Assembly (NCBI RefSeq): GCF_001905445.1
Contig: NZ_LIVQ01000009.1
Coordinates: 41,511-105,510 of the forward strand
Reading direction: 5' to 3'
Origin: Streptomyces sp. CB00455
GTDB taxonomy: Bacteria; Actinomycetota; Actinomycetes; Streptomycetales; Streptomycetaceae
Length of the DNA stretch: 64,000 bases
In this document: positions 43,350-51,928 of the stretch, one piece after another
Numbering within the stretch: position 1 is the stretch's first letter
Layout: the number at the start of each line of letters is the position of its first letter
Translations under genes and position numbers: made by a program
The notes under the pieces: model-generated
Told to the model about the DNA's origin: nothing
Seen by the model: only the letters and a program-made list of their open reading frames with translations
The model's database searches: none

Positions 43350-43805
43350 CTAGGCCGGCGCGCCCGAGGTGAAGCGGCGCAGCAGCGGCGAGAGCACGAG
43401 TACCGATTTGGTGCGTTCCACGAAGGGCTCGCCCGCGATCCGCTCCAGCACCCGCTCGAAGTGGCGCATGTCGGAGGCGAAGATCTGGACGAGGGCGTCC
43501 GCGTCGCCGGTGACGGTCGACGCGGACACCACCTCTGGGTACCGCCCCAACCCTCGCCGGATGTCGTCCGGCGAGGTGTTGTGGCGGCAGTAGATCTCGA
43601 TGAAGCCCTCGGTCTCCCAGCCCATCGCGGCGGGGTCCACCCGGACCGTGAAGCCGGTGATGGCCCCCTCGGCGCGGAGCCGGTCCACGCGCCGCTTCAC
43701 GGCGGGGGCGGAGAGCCCGACCTCGGAGCCGATGTCGGCGTAGGAGCGGCGGGCGTCCTCGGCGAGGGCGTGCACGATGCGTTCGTCGAGATCGTTCAGT
43801 CGCAC
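43350..43805 (-). CDS. Lrp/AsnC-family regulator next to an amino acid permease
   Basis: 151 aa from GTG 43805 (RLNDLDERIVHALAEDARRS). It has a winged helix with VGLSAPAVKRRVDRL and a RAM domain (VVSASTVTGDADALVQIFASD). It lies 10 bp after the APC permease, so the two form an operon. Boxes upstream of the permease and of davA suggest it senses an amino acid, possibly lysine, and controls both. Confidence 0.92.
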   Translation of the reverse strand: MRLNDLDERIVHALAEDARRSYADIGSEVGLSAPAVKRRVDRLRAEGAITGFTVRVDPAAMGWETEGFIEIYCRHNTSPDDIRRGLGRYPEVVSASTVTGDADALVQIFASDMRHFERVLERIAGEPFVERTKSVLVLSPLLRRFTSGAPA

Positions 43806-43815
43806 TGCGGGCGGA

Positions 43816-45270
43816 TCACTTCTCTGCTGTGGCCAGTCGGGATCGGCGGATGCCGTACAGGAAGTAGAACACGAGGCCCGCGGCCATCCAGCCACCGAAA
43901 ACGATCCACGTGGCGGTGTCCAGGCTGAACATCATGTAGCCGCAGGCGAGGACGCCCAGAATCGGGGTGACGGGGAAGAGCGCCACCTTGAAGGTGCGCG
44001 GCATGTCGGGGCGGGTCCTGCGCAGGATGATGACGGCGACGTTGACGAGGCCGAAGGCGAAGAGCGTGCCGATGCTGGTGGCGTCGGCCAGCTTGCCGAG
44101 CGGGATGAAGGCCGCGAGGGCGCCGCAGAAGAGCGAGACGATCACCACGTTGGCGCGGGGGGCGCCGGTCTTCGGGTGGACCTTGGCGAAGACCTTGGGG
44201 ACGAGGCCGTCGCGGGACATGGCGAAGAGGATGCGGGTCTGGCCGTAGAGCACGGCGAAGACGACCGAGGCGATGGCGACGACGGCGCCGGCGGCGAGGA
44301 CGACGCCCCAGAAGGAGTGGCCGGAGACGTCGGTCATGATCTGCGCGAGCGCGGCCTCGGTGCCCTCGAAGTCCTGCCACGGCATGGCGCCGACGGCGAC
44401 GAAGGCGACGAGGACGTAGAGCACGGTGACGATCGCCAGCGAGAGCATGATCGCGCGGGGCAGGTCGCGCTTGGGGTTCTTGGCCTCTTCACCGGCGGTG
44501 GAGGCGGCGTCGAAGCCGATGTAGGAGAAGAAGAGCGTGGAGGCGGCGGCGCTGATGCCGGTGACGCCCAGCGGGGCGAGCGGGGCGTAGTTGCCGGCCT
44601 TGATGCCCATGAAGCCGATGCCGATGAAGAGCATCAGGGTGACGATCTTCACGCCGACCATGATCGTGTTGACCCGGGCGCTCTCCTTGGCGCCGCGCAT
44701 CAGGAAGACCATGGCGAGCAGGACGACGACGAGCGCCGGCAGGTTGATGAAGCCGCCTTCGCCGAGCGGGGCGGCGACGGCGTCGGGGATGGTGATCCCT
44801 ATCGTCCCGTCGAGGAGCTCGTTGAGGTACTCGCCCCAGCCGACGGCGACCGCCGCGACGGACACGCCGTACTCCAGGACCAGGCACCAGCCGCAGACCC
44901 AGGCGACGAGCTCGCCCATGGTGGCGTAGGAATAGGAGTACGAGGACCCGGAGACCGGGACGGAGCCGGCCAGCTCCGCGTAGGACAGGGCGGAGAACAG
45001 GGCGGTCAGGCCCGCGATCACGAAGGAGATCGTCACGGCCGGGCCCGCCTTGGGGGCGGCGGTGCCGAGGACGACGAAGATGCCGGTGCCCAGGGTGGCG
45101 CCGATGCTGATCATGGTCAGCTGCCACATGGTGAGCGAGCGGCGCAGCGAGCCGCCCTCGCCCTGGCCGCCCTCGGCGACCAGCTGCTCGACCGGCTTGC
45201 GGCGGAGCAGGGGGCTTGCGGGCCTGCGGGGCTCGGTCGTGACGGGTGGCGCCTGGCCTTGGTCGAGCAC
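43816..45270 (-). CDS. APC-family (cationic) amino acid permease
   Basis: 484 aa from GTG 45270 after AAGGAG, with about 12 to 13 helices. It has the N-terminal LTMWQLTMISIGATLGTGIF motif, YAELAGSVPVSGSSYSYSYA, and FFSYIGFDAASTAGEEAKNPKRDLP, the signature of the CAT subgroup of cationic amino acid transporters. Lysine or arginine uptake fits. It heads an operon with the Lrp regulator. Confidence 0.9.
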   Translation of the reverse strand: MLDQGQAPPVTTEPRRPASPLLRRKPVEQLVAEGGQGEGGSLRRSLTMWQLTMISIGATLGTGIFVVLGTAAPKAGPAVTISFVIAGLTALFSALSYAELAGSVPVSGSSYSYSYATMGELVAWVCGWCLVLEYGVSVAAVAVGWGEYLNELLDGTIGITIPDAVAAPLGEGGFINLPALVVVLLAMVFLMRGAKESARVNTIMVGVKIVTLMLFIGIGFMGIKAGNYAPLAPLGVTGISAAASTLFFSYIGFDAASTAGEEAKNPKRDLPRAIMLSLAIVTVLYVLVAFVAVGAMPWQDFEGTEAALAQIMTDVSGHSFWGVVLAAGAVVAIASVVFAVLYGQTRILFAMSRDGLVPKVFAKVHPKTGAPRANVVIVSLFCGALAAFIPLGKLADATSIGTLFAFGLVNVAVIILRRTRPDMPRTFKVALFPVTPILGVLACGYMMFSLDTATWIVFGGWMAAGLVFYFLYGIRRSRLATAEK

Positions 45271-45439
45271 GAGGGAACTCCTTCTTCACTGCGGATGGGG
45301 ACTGTCAGGCATCGACCGCAGCGGTCCGGAGCAGGAGCAGGCATGAGCCTGGGCATGGGGGACCGCCGAGCAGGCGGTCCACGCCACTCCACGTACAGCG
45401 AGTGAGCCTACGAGCTGAGTGATAGTGCCCGTAATGCAC

Positions 45440-45525
45440 CATCCTTGCACATTGGCGCACGATCGTTGCGCGGATCTGTCCCGGATGGTCCTTTGTTGCG
45501 TACGGATGATCGATCGCTGCGCAGG
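45440..45525. promoter_or_regulatory. Lrp-like boxes upstream of the permease operon
   Basis: A near-perfect palindrome GCGCACGATCGTTGCGC (45455-45471), then TTGTTGCGT (45494) and GATCGATCGCTGCGC (45509-45523). They lie 170-255 bp before the permease GTG and 87-170 bp before the SGNH gene, so either could be controlled. The arrangement is typical for an Lrp-type octamer binding several turns. Confidence 0.6.
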
Positions 45526-45611
45526 CGTCCGTGATCATTGTTCTTGACACCTCGCCAGATCTGCCGCAGCGTGCCGCCAGGGAGCCCGTATCCGACGACC
45601 GGAGGCCGACA

Positions 45612-46625
45612 GTGAGACCACCCGAAGCGGACGAGCGGTGGCAGGACCCGCAGCCCTTCCTGCGCGGGGTCGCCTGGCTGGACGGGGGGCGTCCCGTCCG
45701 GGCGGACCCTGCCGACACGATGAGGCTGCCCTGGGACTCGCGCGAGCGGGCCGCCCTGCCCATCGGGGTCCGGCTCGAATTCACCACCGGGACCGCTCGG
45801 GCGGTGGAGATCCGCTACCGGGCCGCCGTACCCGAGCCCGCCGACGCCCTGAACGGCCTCGCACACGGCTTCGCGCTCTGGGACCGGCACGGGGTGGTGG
45901 CCGAGGAGTTCACCGAACCGGCCGAGGAAGCCGTCGTACGCATCGAACTGCGCGGCGGAACCGGCCCCTTCACCGTGTACCCGCCGGAGGGCCGGTCGCC
46001 GCGGATCCTCGGCCTGCGCGGGATCGGCGGCCCCCTCGCACCGGCCCCGCCCGCGCCGCGGTGGGTCGTGCACGGGGACTCCATCACCGAGGGCTGGTGG
46101 TCCACCCGGCCCGCCCACGGATGGCCCGCGGTGGCGGCCCGGGCCCTCGGCTGGGACGTCGTCAACCTCGGCTACGCCGGCGGCGCCCGCGGCGAGCTGG
46201 CCACGGCCGAACAGCTCGCCGGCCTGCCCGCCGACGTCCTCACCCTCGCCTTCGGCACCAACTGCTGGTCCCAGGTGCCCTATTCCGCGCCCCTGCTGTA
46301 CGAGACCACGCGCACGTTCCTCGACCTCGTCCGCCAGGGCCACCCGCGGACCCCGCTCCTGCTGGTCTCCCCCGTCCTGCGGCCCGACGCCGAGCGCACC
46401 CCGAACCGGATCGGCGCGACCCTCGGCGCTCTGCGCGACGCCATGGAACGCGCCACCCGCGACCGCATCGCCGCCGGGGACGGGCACCTGGCCCTGCTCC
46501 CGGGCCGGGACCTGCTGGGACCCGAGCACCTGGCGGACGGACTGCACCCCGACGACGCCGGACACCGGGTGCTCGGCCTCGCTGTGGTCACGGCGCTGCG
46601 GCGCGCCGGGTTCGCCGCGGGGTGA
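45612..46625 (+). CDS. SGNH/GDSL-type hydrolase
   Basis: 337 aa from GTG 45612 with GGAGG 7 nt upstream; an ATG-like start at 45531 lacks this. The N-terminal 140 residues form a jelly-roll-like domain. The hydrolase part shows the four family blocks: VVHGDSITEGW (Ser157), NLGYAGGARGE, FGTNCW and DGLHPDDAGH. The order and the N-terminal domain resemble acetyl-xylan-esterase-type SGNH proteins. There is no signal peptide. Confidence 0.85.
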   Translation: MRPPEADERWQDPQPFLRGVAWLDGGRPVRADPADTMRLPWDSRERAALPIGVRLEFTTGTARAVEIRYRAAVPEPADALNGLAHGFALWDRHGVVAEEFTEPAEEAVVRIELRGGTGPFTVYPPEGRSPRILGLRGIGGPLAPAPPAPRWVVHGDSITEGWWSTRPAHGWPAVAARALGWDVVNLGYAGGARGELATAEQLAGLPADVLTLAFGTNCWSQVPYSAPLLYETTRTFLDLVRQGHPRTPLLLVSPVLRPDAERTPNRIGATLGALRDAMERATRDRIAAGDGHLALLPGRDLLGPEHLADGLHPDDAGHRVLGLAVVTALRRAGFAAG

Positions 46626-46742
46626 GTGAAACAGCCCACACCATTCGCCTTGAACGACCTTCTCCCACCAGGGCGTGTCCTGGGCACAGTTGCCGCCGCC
46701 GGGGCGACGGCACAGCAGACACCACACGTGGGAGAGATCAAG

Positions 46743-47714
46743 ATGGGCATGAAGCGCGCAACCACCCTCGCCGCGGCCGCGATCGCCGTCGTCCTGGCGG
46801 CGAGCGCCTGCGGCCCGACCGACTACAAGGCCGCGGGCGCGGCCGAGCCGGCCGGGGGCGCCTCCGCCCCCGCCCCCTACGCAGCGGCGGACGGCACCAC
46901 CGCGGCCGGTCCCGCAGGGCAGCTGGCGGTGGCCGCGAGCGAGCAGCTGGGGCCGGTCCTGACCGACAGCGCCGGGCTCACCCTCTACCGCTTCGACAAG
47001 GACACCGCCAAGCCGCCGAAGTCGAACTGCGAAGGGGACTGCGCCAAGACCTGGCCGGCGGTCGCGGCCCAAGACGCCGCCGCGGCGGCGGGCACGAACC
47101 CGGCGCTGCTGGGCGAGGTGGTGCGCGGTGACGGCACCAAGCAGCTGACGGTGGCGGGCTGGCCGGTCTACCGCTACGCCAAGGACGCCAGGGCGGGCGA
47201 TCTCAACGGCCAGGGCGTCGGCGGGGTGTGGTTCGCCTTCGCCCCCGACGGAAAGAAGGCGGCGAAGGCGGCCTCTGCCGCCCCGGCGCCGTCCGGGGCC
47301 ACGGAGGCCGGGGGCGCGCCGTCCGGGGCTGCGGAGGCCGGGGCCGCGGAGGCCGGGGCGGGTCTGTCCGTGGCGAAGGATCCCGCACTCGGCGACCACA
47401 TCGTCGACGGCAAGGGCATGACCGTCTACCGGTTCAAGCCGGACACGGCATGGCCGATGGTCTCCCAGTGCGCCGGCGACTGCGTGGCCAAGTGGCCGGT
47501 CGTCCCCCCGGTCGACAAGGCCGCCGCGAAGGGCATCACCGAGCGGAACTACCTGGTGCTGGACCGGCCCGACGGCAAGAAGCAGCAGACGGTCGACTGC
47601 TGGCCCGTCTACACCTTCACCGGCGACAAGAAGCCCGGCGACGTCAACGGCCAGGGCGTGGGCGGCACCTGGTACGCCGTGTCCCCCGACGGCAAGCTGA
47701 TCACCGCCCGGTAA
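46743..47714 (+). CDS. Lipoprotein with two secreted repeats (Lipoprotein_15 type)
   Basis: 323 aa from ATG 46743. The lipobox LAASAC (Cys23) marks a membrane-anchored lipoprotein. Two repeats follow, about 100-195 and 250-320, each with YRF...C.GDC...WP and a final GDVNGQGVGGTW. An Ala/Gly/Glu-rich spacer separates them. The family often occurs with haem or electron-transfer proteins, but the role is unknown. A terminator follows. Confidence 0.88.
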   Translation: MGMKRATTLAAAAIAVVLAASACGPTDYKAAGAAEPAGGASAPAPYAAADGTTAAGPAGQLAVAASEQLGPVLTDSAGLTLYRFDKDTAKPPKSNCEGDCAKTWPAVAAQDAAAAAGTNPALLGEVVRGDGTKQLTVAGWPVYRYAKDARAGDLNGQGVGGVWFAFAPDGKKAAKAASAAPAPSGATEAGGAPSGAAEAGAAEAGAGLSVAKDPALGDHIVDGKGMTVYRFKPDTAWPMVSQCAGDCVAKWPVVPPVDKAAAKGITERNYLVLDRPDGKKQQTVDCWPVYTFTGDKKPGDVNGQGVGGTWYAVSPDGKLITAR

Positions 47715-47730
47715 CCCCCACCCGGACCGC

Positions 47731-47766
47731 GCGGCCCCCGCCCCCTTCCCCCCGGGCGGGGGCCGC
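47731..47766 (+). terminator. Terminator after the lipoprotein gene
   Basis: GCGGCCCCCGCCC against GGGCGGGGGCCGC, 13 bp, with a 10-nt C-rich loop, 17 bp after the stop. Confidence 0.8.
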
Positions 47767-47810
47767 GCACCACCCCGCACCACCCCACCGCGGCGGAGCG
47801 GCCCCCTGAG

Positions 47811-47871
47811 GGTGTCCTGCCGGGCCGGCCCGATCAGCACGCCCCGGGCCCCGCCCGGCCGGCAGGACACC
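47811..47871. repeat. Inverted repeat just before the LytTR gene
   Basis: GGTGTCCTGCC...GGCCGG pairs with CCGGCC GGCAGGACACC, leaving a loop of about 24 nt. It ends 15 bp before the response-regulator ATG. A related arrangement (GGGTGTCC...GGGCACCCC) lies at 57651-57709. Confidence 0.7.
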
Positions 47872-47886
47872 CCCTAGAGTCGCCGC

Positions 47887-48681
47887 ATGCGCGTACTGGC
47901 CGTCGACGACGAGAAGCCGCTCCTGGAGGAGCTCCTCTACCTGCTGCGCTCCGATCCCCGGGTGCGCAGCGCGGAGGGCGCCTCGGACGCGACCGGGGCC
48001 CTGCGCCGGATCACCCGGGCGCTGGAGGCCGGTCCGGACGGCGCCGACGGGATCGACGTCGTCTTCCTCGACATCCACATGCCCGGGCTGACCGGGCTGG
48101 ACATCGCCCGGCTGCTGGCCGGGTTCGCCCGGCCGCCGCTGATCGTCTTCGTCACCGCCCACGAGGACTTCGCCGTACAGGCCTTCGACCTCAAGGCCGT
48201 GGACTACGTGCTCAAGCCCGTCCGGCCGGAGCGGCTGGCCGAGGCCGTACGGCGGGCGTACGCGCTGCTGGGCCGGCCCGGGGAGGCGGCGGTGTCCGCC
48301 GGAGGGCTGCCGGGCGGACCCGTCGGGGCCGGCCGCCGCGACCGGGTGCCCGACCGGATCGCCGTCGAACTGGGCGGTGTCACACGGTTCGTGGCGATCG
48401 CCGACATCGCGTACGTCGAGGCCCAGGGCGACTACGCCCGCCTGCACACCGGCGAGGGCAGCCACCTGGTGCGGATCCCGCTGTCCACGCTGGAGGAGCG
48501 CTGGGCGGCGCACGGGTTCGTACGGATCCACCGCCGTCACCTGGTAGCGCTGTCCCGGATCGACGAGCTGCGGCTGGAGGCGGGCACCACCAGCGTCCGG
48601 GTCGGTGCGGTGGAACTCCAGGTGAGCCGCAGGCACGCGAGGGAGCTGCGGGACCTGCTGATGCGCCGGGCGACCGGCTGA
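47887..48681 (+). CDS. LytTR-family response regulator
   Basis: 264 aa. The receiver domain has Asp7/Asp8, the phosphoacceptor Asp62 in FLDIHMPG and Lys110 in LKPVRP. The C-terminal LytTR DNA-binding domain begins at about 155 and contains AYVEAQGDYARLHT and FVRIHRRHLVAL. It works with the LytS-like kinase at 50644. The symporter between them is the likely target, as in pyruvate-sensing BtsSR or YpdAB-type systems. Confidence 0.92.
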   Translation: MRVLAVDDEKPLLEELLYLLRSDPRVRSAEGASDATGALRRITRALEAGPDGADGIDVVFLDIHMPGLTGLDIARLLAGFARPPLIVFVTAHEDFAVQAFDLKAVDYVLKPVRPERLAEAVRRAYALLGRPGEAAVSAGGLPGGPVGAGRRDRVPDRIAVELGGVTRFVAIADIAYVEAQGDYARLHTGEGSHLVRIPLSTLEERWAAHGFVRIHRRHLVALSRIDELRLEAGTTSVRVGAVELQVSRRHARELRDLLMRRATG

Positions 48682-48866
48682 CACCGGGGCCGGGCGCGGG
48701 ACGGTCCCGGCCGGCCGGCGCCCCGCCCCCGGGGGGGGCCGCCCCCGAGCCTCGTCGGCCTCCCGCGGCCCGGCCGTCCCACCACTGCCGCGCGCAATGC
48801 CTGTTGCCCGGTCCGCGGACGTGCATAGACTCCGCTCACCCCACCCCTGGCGAAGGACCGGCACCG

Positions 48867-50597
48867 GTGAACCAGACGTACGCGCTGACCGCCGTCACCG
48901 TCGTCGTCCTGGTCACCGTGCTGCTCGGGGCGCTGGGGCTGCGGATATCCCGGACCACCTCCGACTTCTACGTCGCCTCCCGCACGGTGGGGCCCCGCCT
49001 GAACGCGGCGGCCGTCAGCGGGGAGTACCTCTCCGCAGCCTCCTTCCTCGGCGTCGCGGGGCTGGTGCTGCTCCAGGGGCCCGAGATGCTCTGGTACCCG
49101 GTGGGTTACACGGCCGGGTACCTGGTGCTGCTCGTCCTGGTGGCCGCCCCGCTGCGCCGCTCGGGCGCCTACACGCTGCCCGATTTCGCCGAGGACCGGC
49201 TGGAGTCCCGGGCCGTGCGCAGGATCGCGGTGCTGTTCGTGGTCGGCGTCGGCTGGCTGTACCTGCTGCCGCAGTTGCAGGGCGCGGGGCTGACCCTGGA
49301 GATCCTGACGGGGGCCCCGCACTGGGCGGGCGGAATGCTCGTCACCGCTGTGGTGGGTGCGGTCGTGGCCGCCGGCGGGATGCGCAGCATCACCTTCGTG
49401 CAGGCGTTCCAGTACTGGCTCAAGCTGACCGCCCTGCTGGTGCCGGCCTTCTTCCTGCTTGCGGCCTGGGCCGGGGACGGCGCGCCGCGGGCGGGGCTCG
49501 ACGCTCCAGCCGTCTTCCGCGAGCACACCTCGGTGACCCTGGCCGAGGACGTACGCCTGTCGGTGGGAGCGCCGCTCGTCCTGACGGTGAGCGGGCAGGT
49601 GGACGGGCGGGCCTACGATGCGGCGCCGCTGATGCTCACGGCCGGGCAGCACTCCGTAGGGGCCCGTACGCGGCTGGAGTTCGAACCGCGGGTGCCCGTC
49701 CCGGACACCCGGGCGGCGGCCGGGGCCGGGGCCTTCGGCTGGTCGGAGCCGCTGTCCGGGGACCGCCGGGAGTACCGGCTGTACACGACCTACGGGCTGA
49801 TCCTGGCCACGTTCCTCGGCACGATGGGCCTGCCCCACGTGGCGGTGCGGTTCTACACCAGCCCCGACGGCCGGGCGGCCCGGCGCACCACGCTGGTCGT
49901 GCTGGGGCTGGTCGGCGTCTTCTACCTGCTGCCCCCGGTGTACGGGGCACTGGGCCGGATCTACGCTCCCGAACTGGCCCTCACCGGCCATGCGGACGCG
50001 GCCGTGCTGGTGCTGCCCGAACGGGTGCTGGGCGGGCTGCTCGGGGAGCTTCTGGGGGCGCTGCTGGCGGGGGGCGCCTTCGCGGCGTTCCTGTCGACGG
50101 CCTCGGGGCTGACCGTGGCGGTGGCCGGAGTGCTCCACCAGGACGTGCTGCGGGCGCGCGGGGTGCGCAGTTTCCGCTTCGCGGTACTGGTGGCGGTCCT
50201 GGTGCCGCTGGCGGGGAGCGTGGCGGCCCGTGACGTGCCGGTGGCGGATGCCGTGGGGCTTGCCTTCGCGGTGTCGGCGTCGTCGTTCTGTCCGCTGCTG
50301 GTGCTGGGCATCTGGTGGCGCCGGCTGACTGCGCCGGGCGCGGTGGCAGGGCTGGTGACGGGCGGCGGGGCGGCGCTGAGCGCGGTCCTGGCGACCCGGG
50401 GCGCTCTGGCCCCGGCGGGCTGGGTGCACACGGTGCTGGCGTGGCCGGCGGTCTGGTCGGTGCCGCTCGGCTTCTTGACGATGGTGCTGGTGTCGCTGGC
50501 CACGCCGGCGCGGATCCCGGGTGGGACGGCGGCCACGCTGGCCCGGCTGCACCTGCCGGAGAGCGTCGCCGGGCCCCGGGCCGGAGGTGTGCGGTGA
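48867..50597 (+). CDS. Sodium:solute symporter (SSS family, ActP-like)
   Basis: 576 aa from GTG 48867 after GAAGGA. It has about 13 helices, with TTSDFYVASRTVGPRLNA and SGEYLSAASFLGVAGL near the N terminus (SSS signature) and MGLPHVAVRFYTSPDGRAARR in the middle. An unusual loop of about 85 residues (about 205-290) carries beta-rich sequence (VTLAEDVRLSVGAPLVLTVSGQVDGR) not seen in plain acetate permeases; it is likely extracellular. It lies between the two genes of the two-component system. Confidence 0.88.
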   Translation: MNQTYALTAVTVVVLVTVLLGALGLRISRTTSDFYVASRTVGPRLNAAAVSGEYLSAASFLGVAGLVLLQGPEMLWYPVGYTAGYLVLLVLVAAPLRRSGAYTLPDFAEDRLESRAVRRIAVLFVVGVGWLYLLPQLQGAGLTLEILTGAPHWAGGMLVTAVVGAVVAAGGMRSITFVQAFQYWLKLTALLVPAFFLLAAWAGDGAPRAGLDAPAVFREHTSVTLAEDVRLSVGAPLVLTVSGQVDGRAYDAAPLMLTAGQHSVGARTRLEFEPRVPVPDTRAAAGAGAFGWSEPLSGDRREYRLYTTYGLILATFLGTMGLPHVAVRFYTSPDGRAARRTTLVVLGLVGVFYLLPPVYGALGRIYAPELALTGHADAAVLVLPERVLGGLLGELLGALLAGGAFAAFLSTASGLTVAVAGVLHQDVLRARGVRSFRFAVLVAVLVPLAGSVAARDVPVADAVGLAFAVSASSFCPLLVLGIWWRRLTAPGAVAGLVTGGGAALSAVLATRGALAPAGWVHTVLAWPAVWSVPLGFLTMVLVSLATPARIPGGTAATLARLHLPESVAGPRAGGVR

Positions 50598-50643
50598 CGG
50601 GGCGCAGGAGCACGGTGACCGGGGGCCGGGCCGGAGGGCCGCG

Positions 50644-51894
50644 GTGAGCGGCGCGGGGGCGGCCGTGCCGGCGGTCCTGGCGGTGGCGGCCGCCGCGCTG
50701 CTGCCGGCGGCGGGCTGGGCGGCGGGCCGGTGGCACGCCCGGCGCGGGGACCGTGACCACGGCCCGGATCTGGGGAGCCCGGTGGAACGGGCCACCTTCC
50801 ACACCCTGCACACGGCGTCGCTGGCCGCTCCCCCGCTGCGGGCCGGGCTGACGCAGGACACCGCCCGCAAGGCCGCCCGGCGGCTGCGGTCGCTGCTGGG
50901 CACCGAGGCGCTGTGTCTGACCGACCGGGAGGCGGTGCTGGCCTGGGACGGGCCGGGCGGCGACCACCACCAGCCGGGGGTGATGGCCCGGGTGGCGGTG
51001 CCGCTGGAGTCGGGACGCAGCCAGAGCGTGCGGACCGGGTGCCGGCGGCCGGGCTGCCCGCTGAGGTGGGCGGTGGTGGCGCCGCTGACGGGCGAGGACG
51101 GGGTGCTGGGCGCCTTGGTGGCCTACGGGTCGCGGGAGTCGGCGGTGCTGGTGCGGGCCGCCACGGAGGTCGCGCGGTGGGTGTCGGTCCAGCTGGAGCT
51201 CTCGGAGCTGGACCGGTCGCGGACCCGGCTGATGGAGGCGGAGATCAAGGCGTTGCGGGCGCAGATCTCCCCGCACTTCATCTACAACTCGCTGGCCGCC
51301 ATCGCCTCCTTCGTCCGGACGGATCCGGAGCGGGCCCGGGACCTGCTGCTGGAGTTCGCGGACTTCACCCGGTACTCCTTTCGGCGGCACGGTGATTTCA
51401 CGACGCTGGCCGAGGAGTTGCGGTCCGTCGAGCAGTACCTGGCGCTGGCCGGGGCGCGGTTCGGGGACCGTCTGGAGGTGACGCTCCAGGTGGCACCGGA
51501 GGTGCTGCCGGTGGCGCTGCCGTTCCTGTGCCTGCAGCCGCTGGTGGAGAACGCCGTCCGGCACGGGCTGGAGGACTCCGCGCAGGAGTGCCGGATCACC
51601 ATCACGGCGCGGGACGCGGGCGCGGAGGCGGTGATCACCGTCGAGGACAACGGGATCGGGATGGATCCGGCCGTGCTGCGCCGGATCCTGGCCGGCGAGG
51701 CCGTCGGCTCGTCCTCGGGCATCGGGCTGACCAATGTCGACGAGCGGATCCGGCAGGTGTACGGGGACGCGTACGGGCCGGTGATGGAGACGGGTGTGGG
51801 CGCCGGCATGAAGGTGACCCTGCGGATCCCGAAGTTCCGCGCGGGTGTACACAGTTCACCGCCGGGACGCCATGACCCCCGGGACCGTCCGTGA
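50644..51894 (+). CDS. LytS-like sensor histidine kinase
   Basis: 416 aa from GTG 50644, preceded by GGAGGG. One N-terminal membrane helix is followed by a GAF-like region (ERATFHTLHTASLAAPPLR..., VLGALVAYGSRES). The His_kinase domain has AQISPHFIYNSLAAIASF with His211, and the ATPase has LVENAVRHGL, VEDNGIGMD and SSGIGLTNVDER. The sensor is probably the cytoplasmic GAF part. It shares an apparent operon with the symporter. Confidence 0.9.
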   Translation: MSGAGAAVPAVLAVAAAALLPAAGWAAGRWHARRGDRDHGPDLGSPVERATFHTLHTASLAAPPLRAGLTQDTARKAARRLRSLLGTEALCLTDREAVLAWDGPGGDHHQPGVMARVAVPLESGRSQSVRTGCRRPGCPLRWAVVAPLTGEDGVLGALVAYGSRESAVLVRAATEVARWVSVQLELSELDRSRTRLMEAEIKALRAQISPHFIYNSLAAIASFVRTDPERARDLLLEFADFTRYSFRRHGDFTTLAEELRSVEQYLALAGARFGDRLEVTLQVAPEVLPVALPFLCLQPLVENAVRHGLEDSAQECRITITARDAGAEAVITVEDNGIGMDPAVLRRILAGEAVGSSSGIGLTNVDERIRQVYGDAYGPVMETGVGAGMKVTLRIPKFRAGVHSSPPGRHDPRDRP

Positions 51895-51913
51895 GAGACG
51901 GTCCCGGGGGTCA
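51873..51913. terminator. Bidirectional terminator, 17-bp perfect stem
   Basis: TGACCCCCGGGACCGTC, loop CGTGAGA, then its exact complement. The kinase stop codon lies within it, and the guaB1 stop is 16 bp beyond. Confidence 0.9.
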
Positions 51914-51928
51914 CCGGGGTCGATTCGG

